Of a stretch of DNA of 64,000 nucleotides, positions 40,989 through 50,392 are shown in pieces. The DNA is taken from NCBI RefSeq assembly GCF_900107925.1, contig NZ_FNUJ01000005.1, positions 764,925 through 828,924 of the forward strand, written 5' to 3'. The notes under the pieces are model-generated. The model was not told the DNA's origin and did no database searches. It was given only the letters and a program-made list of their open reading frames with translations. The position numbers were made by a program, and so were the translations under genes. The DNA comes from Amycolatopsis pretoriensis (GTDB lineage Bacteria; Actinomycetota; Actinomycetes; Mycobacteriales; Pseudonocardiaceae). Within the stretch, counting starts at the first letter, position 1. Every line of letters begins with the position of its first letter.

Positions 40989-43900
40989 ATGGGCTGGAAC
41001 AACCCACCCGTCCCCTGGAAGGACCTCGCCCGCACCCTCGCCGGCGGGGCCCCTCCCGGTGATCACGGCGACAGCCCCGCCTGGGGCCGCCGCCGGGAGG
41101 CCTACCAACGACCGCAAGACCTCCCCACCCGGCGCAACGACGACGGCGGCGAAACCGTCCGCGTCCCCTATGCCGAACTGCACTGCCACTCCAACTTCAG
41201 CTTCCTCGACGGTGCCAGCCACCCCGAGGAGCTCGTCGAAGAAGCCGCACGCCTGGGGCTCGACGCCATCGCCCTCACCGACCACGACGGCATGTACGGC
41301 GTCGTGCGCTTCGCCGAGGCCGCGCGGGAACTCGGCGTCAACACCGTCTTCGGCACCGAACTCAGCTTCGGCCTCGCCAACCCCCAGAACGGCGTCGCCG
41401 ACCCCGAAGGCGAACACCTCCTGCTCCTCGCCCGCGGGGACCAGGGCTACCGGGCCCTCTGCCGGGCCATCACCGCCGGCCAGATCCACGAAAACGCCGA
41501 AAAGGGCCGGCCGATCTACGACCTCGGCGCCGTCGCCGAGGAGGTCGCCGGGCAGTGCGTCGTGCTTACCGGCTGTCGCAAGGGCGCCGTGCGCTCCGCT
41601 CTCGTCATGGACGGCCCGAGAGCCGCCGCCGAGCAACTGAAAAACCTCATCGACCGCTTCGGCCACGACAACGTCTACGTCGAGCTCACCGACCACCGCC
41701 AGCCGCTCGACAGCACGCACAACGACGTCCTCACCAAACTCGCCGAAGAGCTGCACCTGCCGACCGTCGCCACCACCGCCGCGCACTACGCGCGTCCGGA
41801 ACGCGCCCCGCTCGCCGATGCCCTCGCCGCCATCCGCGCCCGTCGCGGCATCGACGAACTGGAGGGCTGGCTCCCCGCGGCCGGCACGGCGTTCCTGCGC
41901 AGCGGCGCCGAAATGGACGTCCTCTTCCGGCGCTACCCCGGTGCCGTCCGCCGCTCAGCCCTGCTGGGCATGGAATGCGCGTTCCCGCTCAAGCTGATCG
42001 CTCCGAAACTGCCGCCCTTCGACGTCCCCGGGGACCACACCGAGACGACCTACCTCCGCCACCTCACGCGCGAAGGCGCGAAGGAGCGCTTCGGAGGCAA
42101 AGACCACGAAGAAAAAGCCAAGGAGCAGATCGAGCACGAACTGGCGATCATCGAACAGCTCGGCTTCCCCGGCTACTTCCTGATCGTCTGGGACATCGTC
42201 CGGTTCTGCAAGGAGAACAACATCCTCTGCCAAGGCCGCGGATCGGCCGCGAATTCGGCCGTCTGCTACGCGCTCGGCATCACGAAGGTCGACTCGGTGG
42301 CCAACGAGCTGCTCTTCGAACGCTTCCTCGCCCCGGACCGCGACGGCTACCCGGACATCGACCTCGACATCGAGTCCGACCGCCGCGAGGAAGCCATCCA
42401 GTACGTCTTCGAGAAACACGGCCGGCTCAGAACCGCCCAGGTCGCGAACGTCATCACCTACCGCGCCCGGTCCGCCGTCCGCGACGCCGCCCGCGCGCTC
42501 GGCTACTCGCCCGGCCAGCAGGACGCCTGGAGCAAGCAGATCGACCGCTGGGGTTCCTTGCGCAGCACCGAAAAGGACCACGACCACGACATTCCGGACG
42601 AAGTCGTGCAGCTCGCCTTCGCCCTCGAGGACTTCCCGCGCCACCTCGGCATCCACTCCGGTGGCATGGTCATGTGCCACGAGCCGGTGAGCCAGGTCGT
42701 GCCGGTGGAGTGGGCGCGGATGGAGAACCGCAGCGTCATCCAGTGGGAGAAGGAAGACTGCGCGGCCGCCGGGCTCGTCAAGTTCGACCTGCTCGGCCTC
42801 GGGATGCTCTCGGCGCTGCACTACATGCTCGACCTCGTCGAGGAGCACAAGGGCGAAAAGGTCGACCTCGCCGAGCTGGACCTCACCGACCAGAAGGTCT
42901 ACGACATGCTCTGCCGCGCCGACGCGATCGGCGTGTTCCAGGTCGAAAGCCGCGCGCAGCTGGCGACCCTGCCGCGCCTGCAACCCCGGGAGTTCTACGA
43001 CCTCGCCGTCGAAGTCGCGCTCATCCGGCCGGGTCCGATCCAGGGCGGCTCGGTGCACCCGTACATCCGCCGCAAGCAGGGCCGCGAGGAGTGGAGCTAC
43101 GACCACCCGCTGCTGGAAAAGGCGCTGCACAAGACCAAGGGCGTGCCGCTGTTCCAGGAGCAGATGATGCAGATCGCGCTGGACGTCGCGAACTTCACCG
43201 CGGCCGAGGCCGACCAGCTGCGGCACGCGATGGGCTCGAAGCGGTCGGACCGGAAGATGGACCGGCTGCGGCAGCGCTTCCTCGAGGGTGCCGCCGTGAA
43301 CGGCGTCGAAGACGAGCTCGCGCAGAAGATCTTCCTGAAGCTCAAGGCGTTCGCGAACTTCGGCTTCCCGGAGAGCCACGCGCTGAGCTTCGCGCACCTC
43401 GTGTTTTCCAGCGCCTACTTCAAGCTCTACCACCCGGACGCGTTCCTGGCGGGCCTGCTGCGCGCGCAGCCGATGGGTTTCTACTCACCGCAGTCGCTGG
43501 TCGCCGACGCGCGGCGCCACGGCGTCACCGTGCACGGCCCCGACATCAACCGCAGCCTGCCGCACGCCACCCTCGAAGCCGGCGCCGGGCGGTTCCACGA
43601 CGTGCGCACCGGGCTGAGCACCGTCCGGATGATCGGCGAGGACGTCGCGAAGCGGATCGTCGCCGAGCGGCTCACCGACGGCGACTACACCGACATGGCC
43701 GACGTCGCCCGCCGCGTGCGGCTGACGACCCCGCAGATCGAGGCGCTGGCCACGGCCGGTGCGTTCGCCGGGTTCGGCGGCGACCGGCGGCAGGCGCTGT
43801 GGACCGCTGGCGCCGTCGCCGGGGAACGCCCGGAGAAGCTGCCGGGCCTGGTCGGCGCGCAGGCCCCGACGCTGCCCGGGATGGACGGCCTCGACCTCGC

Positions 43901-44294
43901 GGCGGCGGACGTCTGGGCGACGGGCGTGTCGCCGGACAGCTACCCGACCGAGTTCATCCGCGACCGCCTCGACGCGCTCGGCGTCGTCCCGGCGAACGGC
44001 CTGGCCGACCTCGACGACGGCGCGCGCGTGCTCATCGGCGGCGCCGTCACCCACCGCCAGCGCCCGGCGACCGCGGGCGGGGTCACCTTCCTCAACATCG
44101 AGGACGAGACGGGGATGGTCAACGTGATCTGCACGCTCGGCCTGTGGCAGCGCTACCACCGCGTGGCGCGCGCCAGCCCGGCGCTGCTGATCCGCGGGGT
44201 GGTGGAGAAGGCCGACGGCGTCGTGAGCGTGCTCGCCGACCGCGTCGAGGCGCTGCCGATGCGGATCAAGGCGAAGTCGCGCGACTTCAGGTGA
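40989..44294 (+). CDS. dnaE2: Error-prone DNA polymerase III alpha subunit DnaE2
   Basis: Damage-inducible C-family polymerase that does mutagenic bypass with ImuA' and ImuB. 1101 aa. It starts MGWNNPPVPWKDLA, like mycobacterial DnaE2. PHP domain near residues 60-85 (AELHCHSNFSFLDGASHPEEL; LTDHDGMYG). Catalytic PDIDLDIESDRRE at 455-467 with the paired Asp residues. GQGRGSAANSAVCYALGIT-like fingers, FANFGFPESHALSFA (HhH region) and a C-terminal OB fold (GGVTFLNIEDETGMVNVI). No tau-binding or long C-terminal tail as in DnaE1. Last gene of the SOS operon; overlaps the convergent methyltransferase pseudogene by 8 bases. Confidence 0.96.
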   Translation: MGWNNPPVPWKDLARTLAGGAPPGDHGDSPAWGRRREAYQRPQDLPTRRNDDGGETVRVPYAELHCHSNFSFLDGASHPEELVEEAARLGLDAIALTDHDGMYGVVRFAEAARELGVNTVFGTELSFGLANPQNGVADPEGEHLLLLARGDQGYRALCRAITAGQIHENAEKGRPIYDLGAVAEEVAGQCVVLTGCRKGAVRSALVMDGPRAAAEQLKNLIDRFGHDNVYVELTDHRQPLDSTHNDVLTKLAEELHLPTVATTAAHYARPERAPLADALAAIRARRGIDELEGWLPAAGTAFLRSGAEMDVLFRRYPGAVRRSALLGMECAFPLKLIAPKLPPFDVPGDHTETTYLRHLTREGAKERFGGKDHEEKAKEQIEHELAIIEQLGFPGYFLIVWDIVRFCKENNILCQGRGSAANSAVCYALGITKVDSVANELLFERFLAPDRDGYPDIDLDIESDRREEAIQYVFEKHGRLRTAQVANVITYRARSAVRDAARALGYSPGQQDAWSKQIDRWGSLRSTEKDHDHDIPDEVVQLAFALEDFPRHLGIHSGGMVMCHEPVSQVVPVEWARMENRSVIQWEKEDCAAAGLVKFDLLGLGMLSALHYMLDLVEEHKGEKVDLAELDLTDQKVYDMLCRADAIGVFQVESRAQLATLPRLQPREFYDLAVEVALIRPGPIQGGSVHPYIRRKQGREEWSYDHPLLEKALHKTKGVPLFQEQMMQIALDVANFTAAEADQLRHAMGSKRSDRKMDRLRQRFLEGAAVNGVEDELAQKIFLKLKAFANFGFPESHALSFAHLVFSSAYFKLYHPDAFLAGLLRAQPMGFYSPQSLVADARRHGVTVHGPDINRSLPHATLEAGAGRFHDVRTGLSTVRMIGEDVAKRIVAERLTDGDYTDMADVARRVRLTTPQIEALATAGAFAGFGGDRRQALWTAGAVAGERPEKLPGLVGAQAPTLPGMDGLDLAAADVWATGVSPDSYPTEFIRDRLDALGVVPANGLADLDDGARVLIGGAVTHRQRPATAGGVTFLNIEDETGMVNVICTLGLWQRYHRVARASPALLIRGVVEKADGVVSVLADRVEALPMRIKAKSRDFR

Positions 44295-45015
44295 GGGGTC
44301 GCCGGACGATCGTGACGATCTCCGGGCTTTCGTCGGTCACCGGCGTGCGGTCCCAGTAGCCGTACTGCTCGTCGACGACCAGCCCGGCCTCCTCGATGAA
44401 CGTCGAAAGCGCTGCGACGTCGAGGAAGCGCAACGTACTTTCGCTGTACTGCGGCGCGTCCCAGGCCGGGCTTTCGTACGTCGTCCTGAAGCTGACGTAC
44501 CCGTTCTCGAACGGCCCGGCGTCGTTTCACGACCGCACTTCGCCGGCCTCCCAGACGTTCGACGGCGTCCAGCGTTCCCAGGCACGCCGGGCCGGGTTGC
44601 GCGTCTCGAAACCGAACCGGCCGCCCGGCTTCAGCGCGCGGTGGACCGCCGCGAACGCCGTGCGCAGCTCGTCGTCGGTGAGGAGCACCTGGAACGCGTG
44701 CCCGGTCATCACGGCGAAGTCGAACTCGCCGTCCCAGGACGCGGTCGACAAATCGCCGAGCACCCACTCGACGTCGTCCCGGCGACGGGCCTGGAGGAGC
44801 ATGCCCTCGGCGGGGTCCAGCCCGACGAGCCGGCCTTCGTGGCCGGACTCGCGCGCCCAGTGCAGCAGGGAACCGGTGCCGCACCCGACGTCCAGCACCG
44901 CGTCCGCGGCCATGATCATCGGCAGGTAGAACGCGAAGTCGCCGCTGCTCTCGCGCGGGTTCAGCGCGTCGTAGAGCGAAGCGAGGTACGGGTCGACGTA
45001 GTCGTGGTCGGGCAC
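44287..45015 (-). pseudogene. SAM-dependent methyltransferase with in-frame stop
   Basis: From the GTG at 45015 the frame encodes a class I methyltransferase: VLDVGCGTGSLLHWA (SAM motif I), VGLDPAEGMLLQARR, WDGEFDFAVMTGHAFQVL and ALKPGGRFGFETRNPARRAW. A TGA at 44527-44529 interrupts it after NVWEAGEVRS. The same frame then continues for 79 good codons (NDAGPFENGYVSFRTTYES... to IVTIVRRPLT) to a second stop at 44287. A Trp codon (TGG) changed to TGA is the simplest cause. Either a recent nonsense mutation or a sequencing error; a 162-aa truncated product would lack the C-terminal sheet. Confidence 0.85.
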
Positions 45016-45046
45016 GGCGCCACCGTAGTGAGCGGGCCGGGAAAGA

Positions 45047-45475
45047 TCACGCGGTTTTCGGGCCCAGGCCGAGCAGTTCGGGCCGCGCGGCCAGCTCTCG
45101 CCAGTACGCACCGGGGTCGGGCAGCAGCCGTCGCCGGTCCAGGTCCAGCAGGCCGGACACGCTGGCGACGTCGGCGACGAGCGTGCCGTCCGGCGCGTGG
45201 AACTTCTGCGTCACCCGCGAGGTTTTGCCGGTGCCCCAATGGAATTCGCACCCGACCGTGACCTCGCTGCCGGGTACGAGCTCGCGGTGGAACCGCACGG
45301 TCGTCTCCAGGTTCACCGGGCCGATCCGGCGCACGGCCAGCTCGCCGAGGTCGATCCCGGCTTCCTGGACGCACACCCAGCGCGCGTGGTCGGCGTAGGC
45401 GAGGTAGGCCGGGCCGCGGACGTGCCCGTTGACGTCGAGGTCGTCAGCGCGCACCGCGATAGTGATTCGGAACAT
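45047..45475 (-). CDS. Acyl-CoA thioesterase, 4HBT hotdog fold
   Basis: 142 aa. The 4HBT signature is ADDLDVNGHVRGPAYLAYADHAR with the catalytic Asp near residue 13-16 and the conserved NGHV turn, followed by the central helix EAGIDLGELA. Hydrolyses acyl-CoA thioesters; chain preference unknown. The start lies inside the end of the AraC gene (32-base overlap), so the two are co-transcribed. Confidence 0.88.
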   Translation of the reverse strand: MFRITIAVRADDLDVNGHVRGPAYLAYADHARWVCVQEAGIDLGELAVRRIGPVNLETTVRFHRELVPGSEVTVGCEFHWGTGKTSRVTQKFHAPDGTLVADVASVSGLLDLDRRRLLPDPGAYWRELAARPELLGLGPKTA

Positions 45476-46253
45476 GCGCCCGATCCTGGCGCGCGGGCCA
45501 CGCGGACGTCTGGAACTTTTCGGCCACCCGCACGAGCGCGGCGGGGGAAGAACCGGAGAGGCGGCGACACTCGCGGCCGAGGTGCGACTGGTCGGCGTAC
45601 CCGAGCCCGGCCGCGACGCCGGCCAGCGACGCCCGCCCGGCCGCGAGGGGCTCCAGGAGACGCAGGAACCGCTGGAACCGCCGGACGCGGTGCAATTGCT
45701 TCGGTCCGGCGCCGACCGCGTGGACGAAGTGGCGCCGCAACGAGCGTTCGCTGATCCCCACCGCGAGGTCGGACGTCCGCGTGGCCGTGCCGAGGGCTTG
45801 GACCGCGGCCAGCACCCGGCGGTCCGGCGTCCCGTCCCGGCGGGCGACGAGCGATTCCAGGATTCCGCGCTGCGCTTCGGGAACAGCCGACGCGAGCTGT
45901 TCTTCGGCGAGCCGGGCGGGCGCGCCCCAGAGGTCGCTCAGCCTGGTCACCGGGGCCAGCTCCGGCATCGACGTGCCGAGCACGGAAGCCGCGGCACCGC
46001 ACCGCAACCGCACACCGACCCGCGACGACGCTGCCGGCACCCACAGCCGCAGGGGAGCGCCGACGGTGACGACGACCGTGAGCGCGTCGCCGTCCCAGAC
46101 GAGGTCCGCGCAGCCGTCGGGCAGCACGCGCAACGGCCGCGCCCAGCCGGTGCGCCCGTGCCAGCCGCAGGCCACCACGTCGGCCAGCGCGGCGGGTGGC
46201 GCGTATTCGCGGTACACCGACCGGGCCGCCACCGGCCGCAGCGGAACTCCCAT
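45444..46253 (-). CDS. AraC-family transcriptional regulator (DUF6597-type N-terminus)
   Basis: 269 aa. N-terminal part (PPAALADVVACGWHGRTG; VLPDGCADLVWDG) is the domain common in AraC regulators with a DUF6597-like sensor. C-terminal double HTH: LAVGISERSLRRHFVHAVG and LAGVAAGLGYADQSHLGRECRRLSG. It overlaps the thioesterase gene, and is divergent from the VOC protein gene with 76 bases between starts, a likely target. Confidence 0.88.
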   Translation of the reverse strand: MGVPLRPVAARSVYREYAPPAALADVVACGWHGRTGWARPLRVLPDGCADLVWDGDALTVVVTVGAPLRLWVPAASSRVGVRLRCGAAASVLGTSMPELAPVTRLSDLWGAPARLAEEQLASAVPEAQRGILESLVARRDGTPDRRVLAAVQALGTATRTSDLAVGISERSLRRHFVHAVGAGPKQLHRVRRFQRFLRLLEPLAAGRASLAGVAAGLGYADQSHLGRECRRLSGSSPAALVRVAEKFQTSAWPARQDRAHVPNHYRGAR

Positions 46254-46329
46254 GAGCCCAGTATGCAGCGGTCAGGAACTGTCCTATTTCGATCTTACGG
46301 TGGGACCACACCGAACCGGAGGAGAAAAC

Positions 46330-46788
46330 ATGGTTCCCGAGGGCTACACGACCGTCACGCCGTGGATCATCGGCCACGACACCGCCGCCCTGATCGACTT
46401 CTTGAAGCAGGCGTTCGCCGCCGAGGAAATCGCCCGGGTCGTCGGCGACGACGGGAAGATCGGCCACGCGGAGGTCCGCATCGGCGACGCGGTCGTGATG
46501 GCGTTCGACTCGCCCGCCGGCTGGGCCGAGACCCCGGCGTTCCTGCGGCTTTACGTGCCGGACAGCGAAGAAACGCAGCGTCGCGCGATCGAAGCGGGCG
46601 CGACCGAGGTGACGCGCCAGACGGTGTTGTTCTTCGGCGACCGCGTCGGCCGGGTACGCGACCCCTTCGGCAACCTGTGGTGGATCCAGACCCGCCTGGA
46701 GAACCTGGACGAAGCCGAGCTGGCCCGCCGGGCACAGCTGCCGGAGTACGTCGAGGCGATGAACTACGTCCAGGGTGCGTTGCCCTGA
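46330..46788 (+). CDS. VOC-family (glyoxalase/PhnB-like) protein
   Basis: 152 aa, GGAGGAGAAAAC before the ATG. Two beta-alpha-beta-beta-beta units: TPWIIGHDTAALIDFLKQAF, IGHAEVRIGDAVVMAFD, LRLYVPDSEETQRRAIEAGA, and GDRVGRVRDPFGNLWWIQT. PhnB-like members are often of unknown activity or bind small ligands. Divergent from the AraC regulator, suggesting control by it. Confidence 0.87.
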   Translation: MVPEGYTTVTPWIIGHDTAALIDFLKQAFAAEEIARVVGDDGKIGHAEVRIGDAVVMAFDSPAGWAETPAFLRLYVPDSEETQRRAIEAGATEVTRQTVLFFGDRVGRVRDPFGNLWWIQTRLENLDEAELARRAQLPEYVEAMNYVQGALP

Positions 46789-46813
46789 TCGACGGTGTGG
46801 CACCCTGGGGGCC

Positions 46814-47401
46814 GTGCTGGAGACGGGGGAGGACTACCGCGAAGCGGTGTTGTCCGGGCAGTGGTGGGAAAAGCGCCGGTTCACCGGCTGTGACTTCACC
46901 GGGGCGGACCTGAGCGGGCTGCGGACCCGGGGCTGCACCTTCGACGACTGCGTGTTCACCCGGGCGGATCTCTCGCGCTCGCGGCACGACGCGTCCGCGT
47001 TCCGCTCGTGCACCTTCGACCGCACGGTGCTCGTCGAAAGCCGCTGGACGTCGTGCTCGCTACTGGGCTCGTCGTTCACCGAGTGCGGCTTCGGCGGCAT
47101 CGCGCTCACCGAGTGCGACCTCTCGCTGGCCTCGCTCGCGAAGGCGCGGCTGCGCCGGCTGGGCCTGTCCGGGCTGCGGCTGCGCGAAGCCAACCTGACC
47201 GAGGCCGACCTGACCGGCGTGGACCTGCGCGGCAGCGACCTGACCGGGACCCGCCTGCAGGGCGCCAAGTTCGAGGGCGCGGACCTGCGCGGTGCGCGGC
47301 TCGACGCGAACGCCCTGGTCCAGGCCAACCTGCGGGGCGCCGAGGTCGACGTCGAGACCGCCATCGCGTTCGCCGCCGCGCACGGGCTCGTCATCCGCTG
47401 A
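46814..47401 (+). CDS. Pentapeptide repeat protein
   Basis: 195 aa from a GTG at 46814. Repeats of A(D/N)LxG type run through the protein: CDFTGADLSGLRTRGCTF, LREANLTEADLTGVDLRGSDL, GADLRGARLDANALVQANL. They form a right-handed quadrilateral beta-helix. Some family members (Qnr, MfpA) mimic DNA and protect gyrase; this one cannot be assigned. Followed by a strong hairpin. Confidence 0.9.
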   Translation: MLETGEDYREAVLSGQWWEKRRFTGCDFTGADLSGLRTRGCTFDDCVFTRADLSRSRHDASAFRSCTFDRTVLVESRWTSCSLLGSSFTECGFGGIALTECDLSLASLAKARLRRLGLSGLRLREANLTEADLTGVDLRGSDLTGTRLQGAKFEGADLRGARLDANALVQANLRGAEVDVETAIAFAAAHGLVIR

Positions 47402-47408
47402 AAACGAC

Positions 47409-47435
47409 GAAGGCCCCGGCAGTGCCGGGGCCTTC
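47409..47435. terminator. Bidirectional terminator
   Basis: GAAGGCCCCGGC and its exact complement with an AGT loop (12-bp stem, one more C-G pair outside). It lies between the convergent pentapeptide and TNT-domain genes, with an A-rich flank (AAAACGAC) giving U-rich RNA on the minus strand. Confidence 0.85.
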
Positions 47436-47445
47436 GCAGCGGGAC

Positions 47446-50163
47446 TCAGTCGATCGGGGGTTCGCCCGGGTCGAGCTCGATGAGGTCGCCCTCGGCGAGC
47501 AGCTCCTCGATCGACGCCGGCAGGAGGTACGCCGACCCGCCGCCCGGCTGGTTGAACCACGGGATCGCGACGCCGGCCAGCGTCTCCAGCGGCCGCTGCA
47601 CGCGGTAGACGTGGTACGGCCGGTTCACCCACTCGGGCACCAGCGACCGCTCGGCGAACGGTGTGCCCGCCGCGTACGTCAGGTTGCCGGTCGGCCCGCC
47701 GAAGCGGTCCAGCTCGCTGCCCGCGGGCAGCTCGCGCAGCTCCTTGCCGCGGAACAGTGTCAGCGGCGGCTCACCGGCCATCGGCCCGATCGGCCACTGC
47801 TGCTGGCCACCACCACCCCCGCCGTTGACGGCCGGGCGGACCGGCTCCTCACGACGCGGCGGCGCCGGCGGGGCGGCCGGTGCGGCCGGCGGCACGAGCG
47901 GGGCACCCGGCGGCACGGGAGCGGCCAGGACGGTCGGCGCCGACGGCGGCTCACGCCGGGGCGGCGCGGGGGCCGCGGGCGGCGGACCGGCCTGCTGCTG
48001 CGCGAGCGGCGGCGGCCCGGCCGGGACCGGCGCGGGCGGGCCGGGCGGACGCGGCGGGGCCGGCGGTTCGTCGTCCTCGAGGTCGCCGAAGAGCTCCTCG
48101 GCGCTCGTGAACGCCGTCTGCTCCTGCGGCGGCACCGGGTCCGGCTTGCGGACCGGGTACGACCCGGTCGCGACCTCCGGCGACAGCGTCGCGACGACCC
48201 GCTGCGGGACCGGTTCCGGCTCGGGCTCCGGTTCGGGCTCCGGTTCCGGCTCGGGCACGTGGCCCTCCGGGTTGAGCAGCAGCTTGCCGAGCATGAACGC
48301 GGCCGCGTCCTCGGCGTCGCCGAACACCGCGGGGTTGCTGAGCTTGCCGTCGTACCAGCCGACGCGCCAGCCCTCGTCGACCTCCTCGACGCTCCAGCCG
48401 TGCTCGGCGGGCTCGCCCAGCTTGTAGCCGCTTTCGGGCACCTCGAGCTCGTCCAGCTTGGCCTGCAGGCCGGCGAGCACCGGGTGGTCCGGGGTCTCGC
48501 GGCGCAGCGCGCGGCGGCCCGAGCGGGGCGCCGGCTCGGCAGCTTCGGGCGCCGGGGGTTCCGGCACCGGCAGCACGCCGGGCACCTCGGGCTGGGTGAT
48601 CATGGTCGGCGGGCCGGGGTCGAACGCCGGCTGCTCTTCGCGCCGCGGCGGCTGGAACCCGGCGTGCGCGGGCTCCTCCTGGTGTGGCCGGCCGGGCTCG
48701 AAGGCCGCGTGCGCGGGCTCGTCCGGTCGCGGCTGGAACCCGGGCGGCTCCTCGTCGTGGGCCTGGAACCCGGCGGGCTCCGGCTCATCCTCCTCGCGGT
48801 GTGCGGCGGGCTCGTCGTCCCGGTGCTGGCCGGCGTCGAACGCGGGGTGCTCCTCGTCCTCGGCGTGCGACGGCTCGGTGTCGTGCGGGGCGTCGAAGGC
48901 GGCGCCGTCGTGCGGCTGCTCCTCGTGCCCGATCGGCTGGTCGGGGACGTACTCCGCGGTCTCCTCGAGGTCGGGCACCCGGCCCGGCTCCGGCGACGTG
49001 CCGTTAGAGCCCGCGGCGTGCTCGGGGTGCTCGTACTCCTCCTCGCCGTAGGAGTCCTCCTCGGCGAAGCGGTCGTCGAACTCCCGGTCGTCGTAGGCCT
49101 CTTCGGTGAACTCCGCCTCTTCGGCGTAGCCGTGCTCCTCAGCCGGGGCCTCGGGGGCGTGGGCCGCCTCCACCGGCGCGGGCGGCTCCTGGTGCTGCGG
49201 CGGCACGGCGGGCGCGACCAAGGTCGGCGGCGGACCCTGCGGCGCCTGCTGCTGCGGCGGCGGGCCCTGTGGGGGCGGACCCTGCGGCGGCGGACCCTGC
49301 GGGGGCGGGCCGGCCGGGCGCTGCTGCTGCGGCGGCGGCTGGTTGCCCCGGGTCAGGTACGCGCCGGCGGCCTGCAGGGTCGGCTCGTCGACCGGCGGCA
49401 GCGCGAAGCCGACCGCCCGGACGTGCTCGACCAGGTCCAGCTCCGGGGAGACGCCGTACTTGCGCAGGTAGAAGTTGACGGCGGCGGGCCAGATCCATTG
49501 GCCGTCGCTGTGGAACGCGACCGGCACGGTGGCCTCGGGCGTCGCGGCGAGCCGGTCGATGTCGTACCCGCGTTCGGTGACGACCAGCGGCGCGTGGTCC
49601 AGGTACTCCAGCAGCCGGTCCTGCTCCTCGACCTCGAGGTCGGGGCGGTTGATCACCGGGCGGCCGGCCGGGCCGATCGTGTCGAAGATCCGGGCGATCC
49701 GGAAGTGCGGCCCCGGCTGCTCCGGGCCGAGCCCCGACATCCGCCGGATCAGCCACTCGGGCACGTTCTCCTCGGTGCGCGGGAACATCCGCAGCTCGTC
49801 GGAGTAGGCCTGCGGCGGCGGCGCGAGGTTCCACACCGGCTCGTCGCGGTTGTACTCGAGGTTGTAGCTGGACGGGTGGTCCAGCTGGTAGCGCGCGTTG
49901 AACCACGTTCCGCGGCCGTCGCGGTACATGCCCCCGCGCAGCCTGCCGAAGAGGGTCGCGATGTCGTGGGTGGCGAGCCACTCGTGCACCGTGCCGTCTT
50001 CGGTGACGATCTCGCCGGTCAGCTCGTGGTACCTCCCGACGGCTCGGTACTCCGCGGAGACCTTGCGCCAGTCGCGCGGGGCGGCACGCAGCAAGGCAAG
50101 TCCGATCTGCTTGACCAGGGTGTCCTGCTCGGTCGCGTTCAGCTGCGTCGTCGGTTGTGCCAC
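47446..50163 (-). CDS. Large TNT-domain (NAD+ glycohydrolase-type) protein
   Basis: 905 aa from a GTG at 50163. The N-terminal ~270 residues are folded (WRKVSAEYRAVGRYHELTG; TVHEWLATHDIATLFGRLRGG; IWPAAVNFYLRKYGVSPELDLV). A ~450-residue low-complexity linker follows (PPPQG, Glu/His/Ala-rich, EPEPEP runs), with an island domain GWSVEEVDEGWRVGWYDGK. The C-terminal ~90 residues are a TNT domain: GSELDRFGGPTGNLTYAAG, FAERSLVPEW, VAIPWFNQPGGGSAYLLP. TNT of M. tuberculosis CpnT hydrolyses NAD+. No signal peptide or adjacent immunity gene is obvious, so an intracellular or released toxin, or a housekeeping NADase, all remain open. Confidence 0.85.
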   Translation of the reverse strand: MAQPTTQLNATEQDTLVKQIGLALLRAAPRDWRKVSAEYRAVGRYHELTGEIVTEDGTVHEWLATHDIATLFGRLRGGMYRDGRGTWFNARYQLDHPSSYNLEYNRDEPVWNLAPPPQAYSDELRMFPRTEENVPEWLIRRMSGLGPEQPGPHFRIARIFDTIGPAGRPVINRPDLEVEEQDRLLEYLDHAPLVVTERGYDIDRLAATPEATVPVAFHSDGQWIWPAAVNFYLRKYGVSPELDLVEHVRAVGFALPPVDEPTLQAAGAYLTRGNQPPPQQQRPAGPPPQGPPPQGPPPQGPPPQQQAPQGPPPTLVAPAVPPQHQEPPAPVEAAHAPEAPAEEHGYAEEAEFTEEAYDDREFDDRFAEEDSYGEEEYEHPEHAAGSNGTSPEPGRVPDLEETAEYVPDQPIGHEEQPHDGAAFDAPHDTEPSHAEDEEHPAFDAGQHRDDEPAAHREEDEPEPAGFQAHDEEPPGFQPRPDEPAHAAFEPGRPHQEEPAHAGFQPPRREEQPAFDPGPPTMITQPEVPGVLPVPEPPAPEAAEPAPRSGRRALRRETPDHPVLAGLQAKLDELEVPESGYKLGEPAEHGWSVEEVDEGWRVGWYDGKLSNPAVFGDAEDAAAFMLGKLLLNPEGHVPEPEPEPEPEPEPEPVPQRVVATLSPEVATGSYPVRKPDPVPPQEQTAFTSAEELFGDLEDDEPPAPPRPPGPPAPVPAGPPPLAQQQAGPPPAAPAPPRREPPSAPTVLAAPVPPGAPLVPPAAPAAPPAPPRREEPVRPAVNGGGGGGQQQWPIGPMAGEPPLTLFRGKELRELPAGSELDRFGGPTGNLTYAAGTPFAERSLVPEWVNRPYHVYRVQRPLETLAGVAIPWFNQPGGGSAYLLPASIEELLAEGDLIELDPGEPPID

Positions 50164-50392
50164 CCGCACATTTTGACTGTTCGCGCGCGCGTGTGCACCC
50201 CGCATGTGGGTTTTGCCGCTCGACGACCCGGCGGCACCCGGTCTGACCTCGCGTGATGCGAAGTGCGGTAGATCACAGCTTGATCGCGGCGAGCGTCGCG
50301 AATGGACCGTGTGGGGTAGCGGCCAGTCTACGGGCAGCGACCACCCACGCCTGGAAGCGACGCGCGGGGGTCGCTTTGCCAGAATGGGGCCC
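50164..50392. other. Divergent TNT-gene/folD promoter region
   Basis: 229 bases without a gene. CAGAAT near 50380-50385 is a likely -10 for a leaderless folD transcript starting at the GTG (50393). Confidence 0.4.

Noticed and set aside
47008..50256. Very long open frame on the + strand (over 1,000 codons)
   Set aside because: It is opposite the TNT-domain gene, whose minus-strand frame has recognisable domains; the + product is Arg/Gly/Leu low complexity with no motif.
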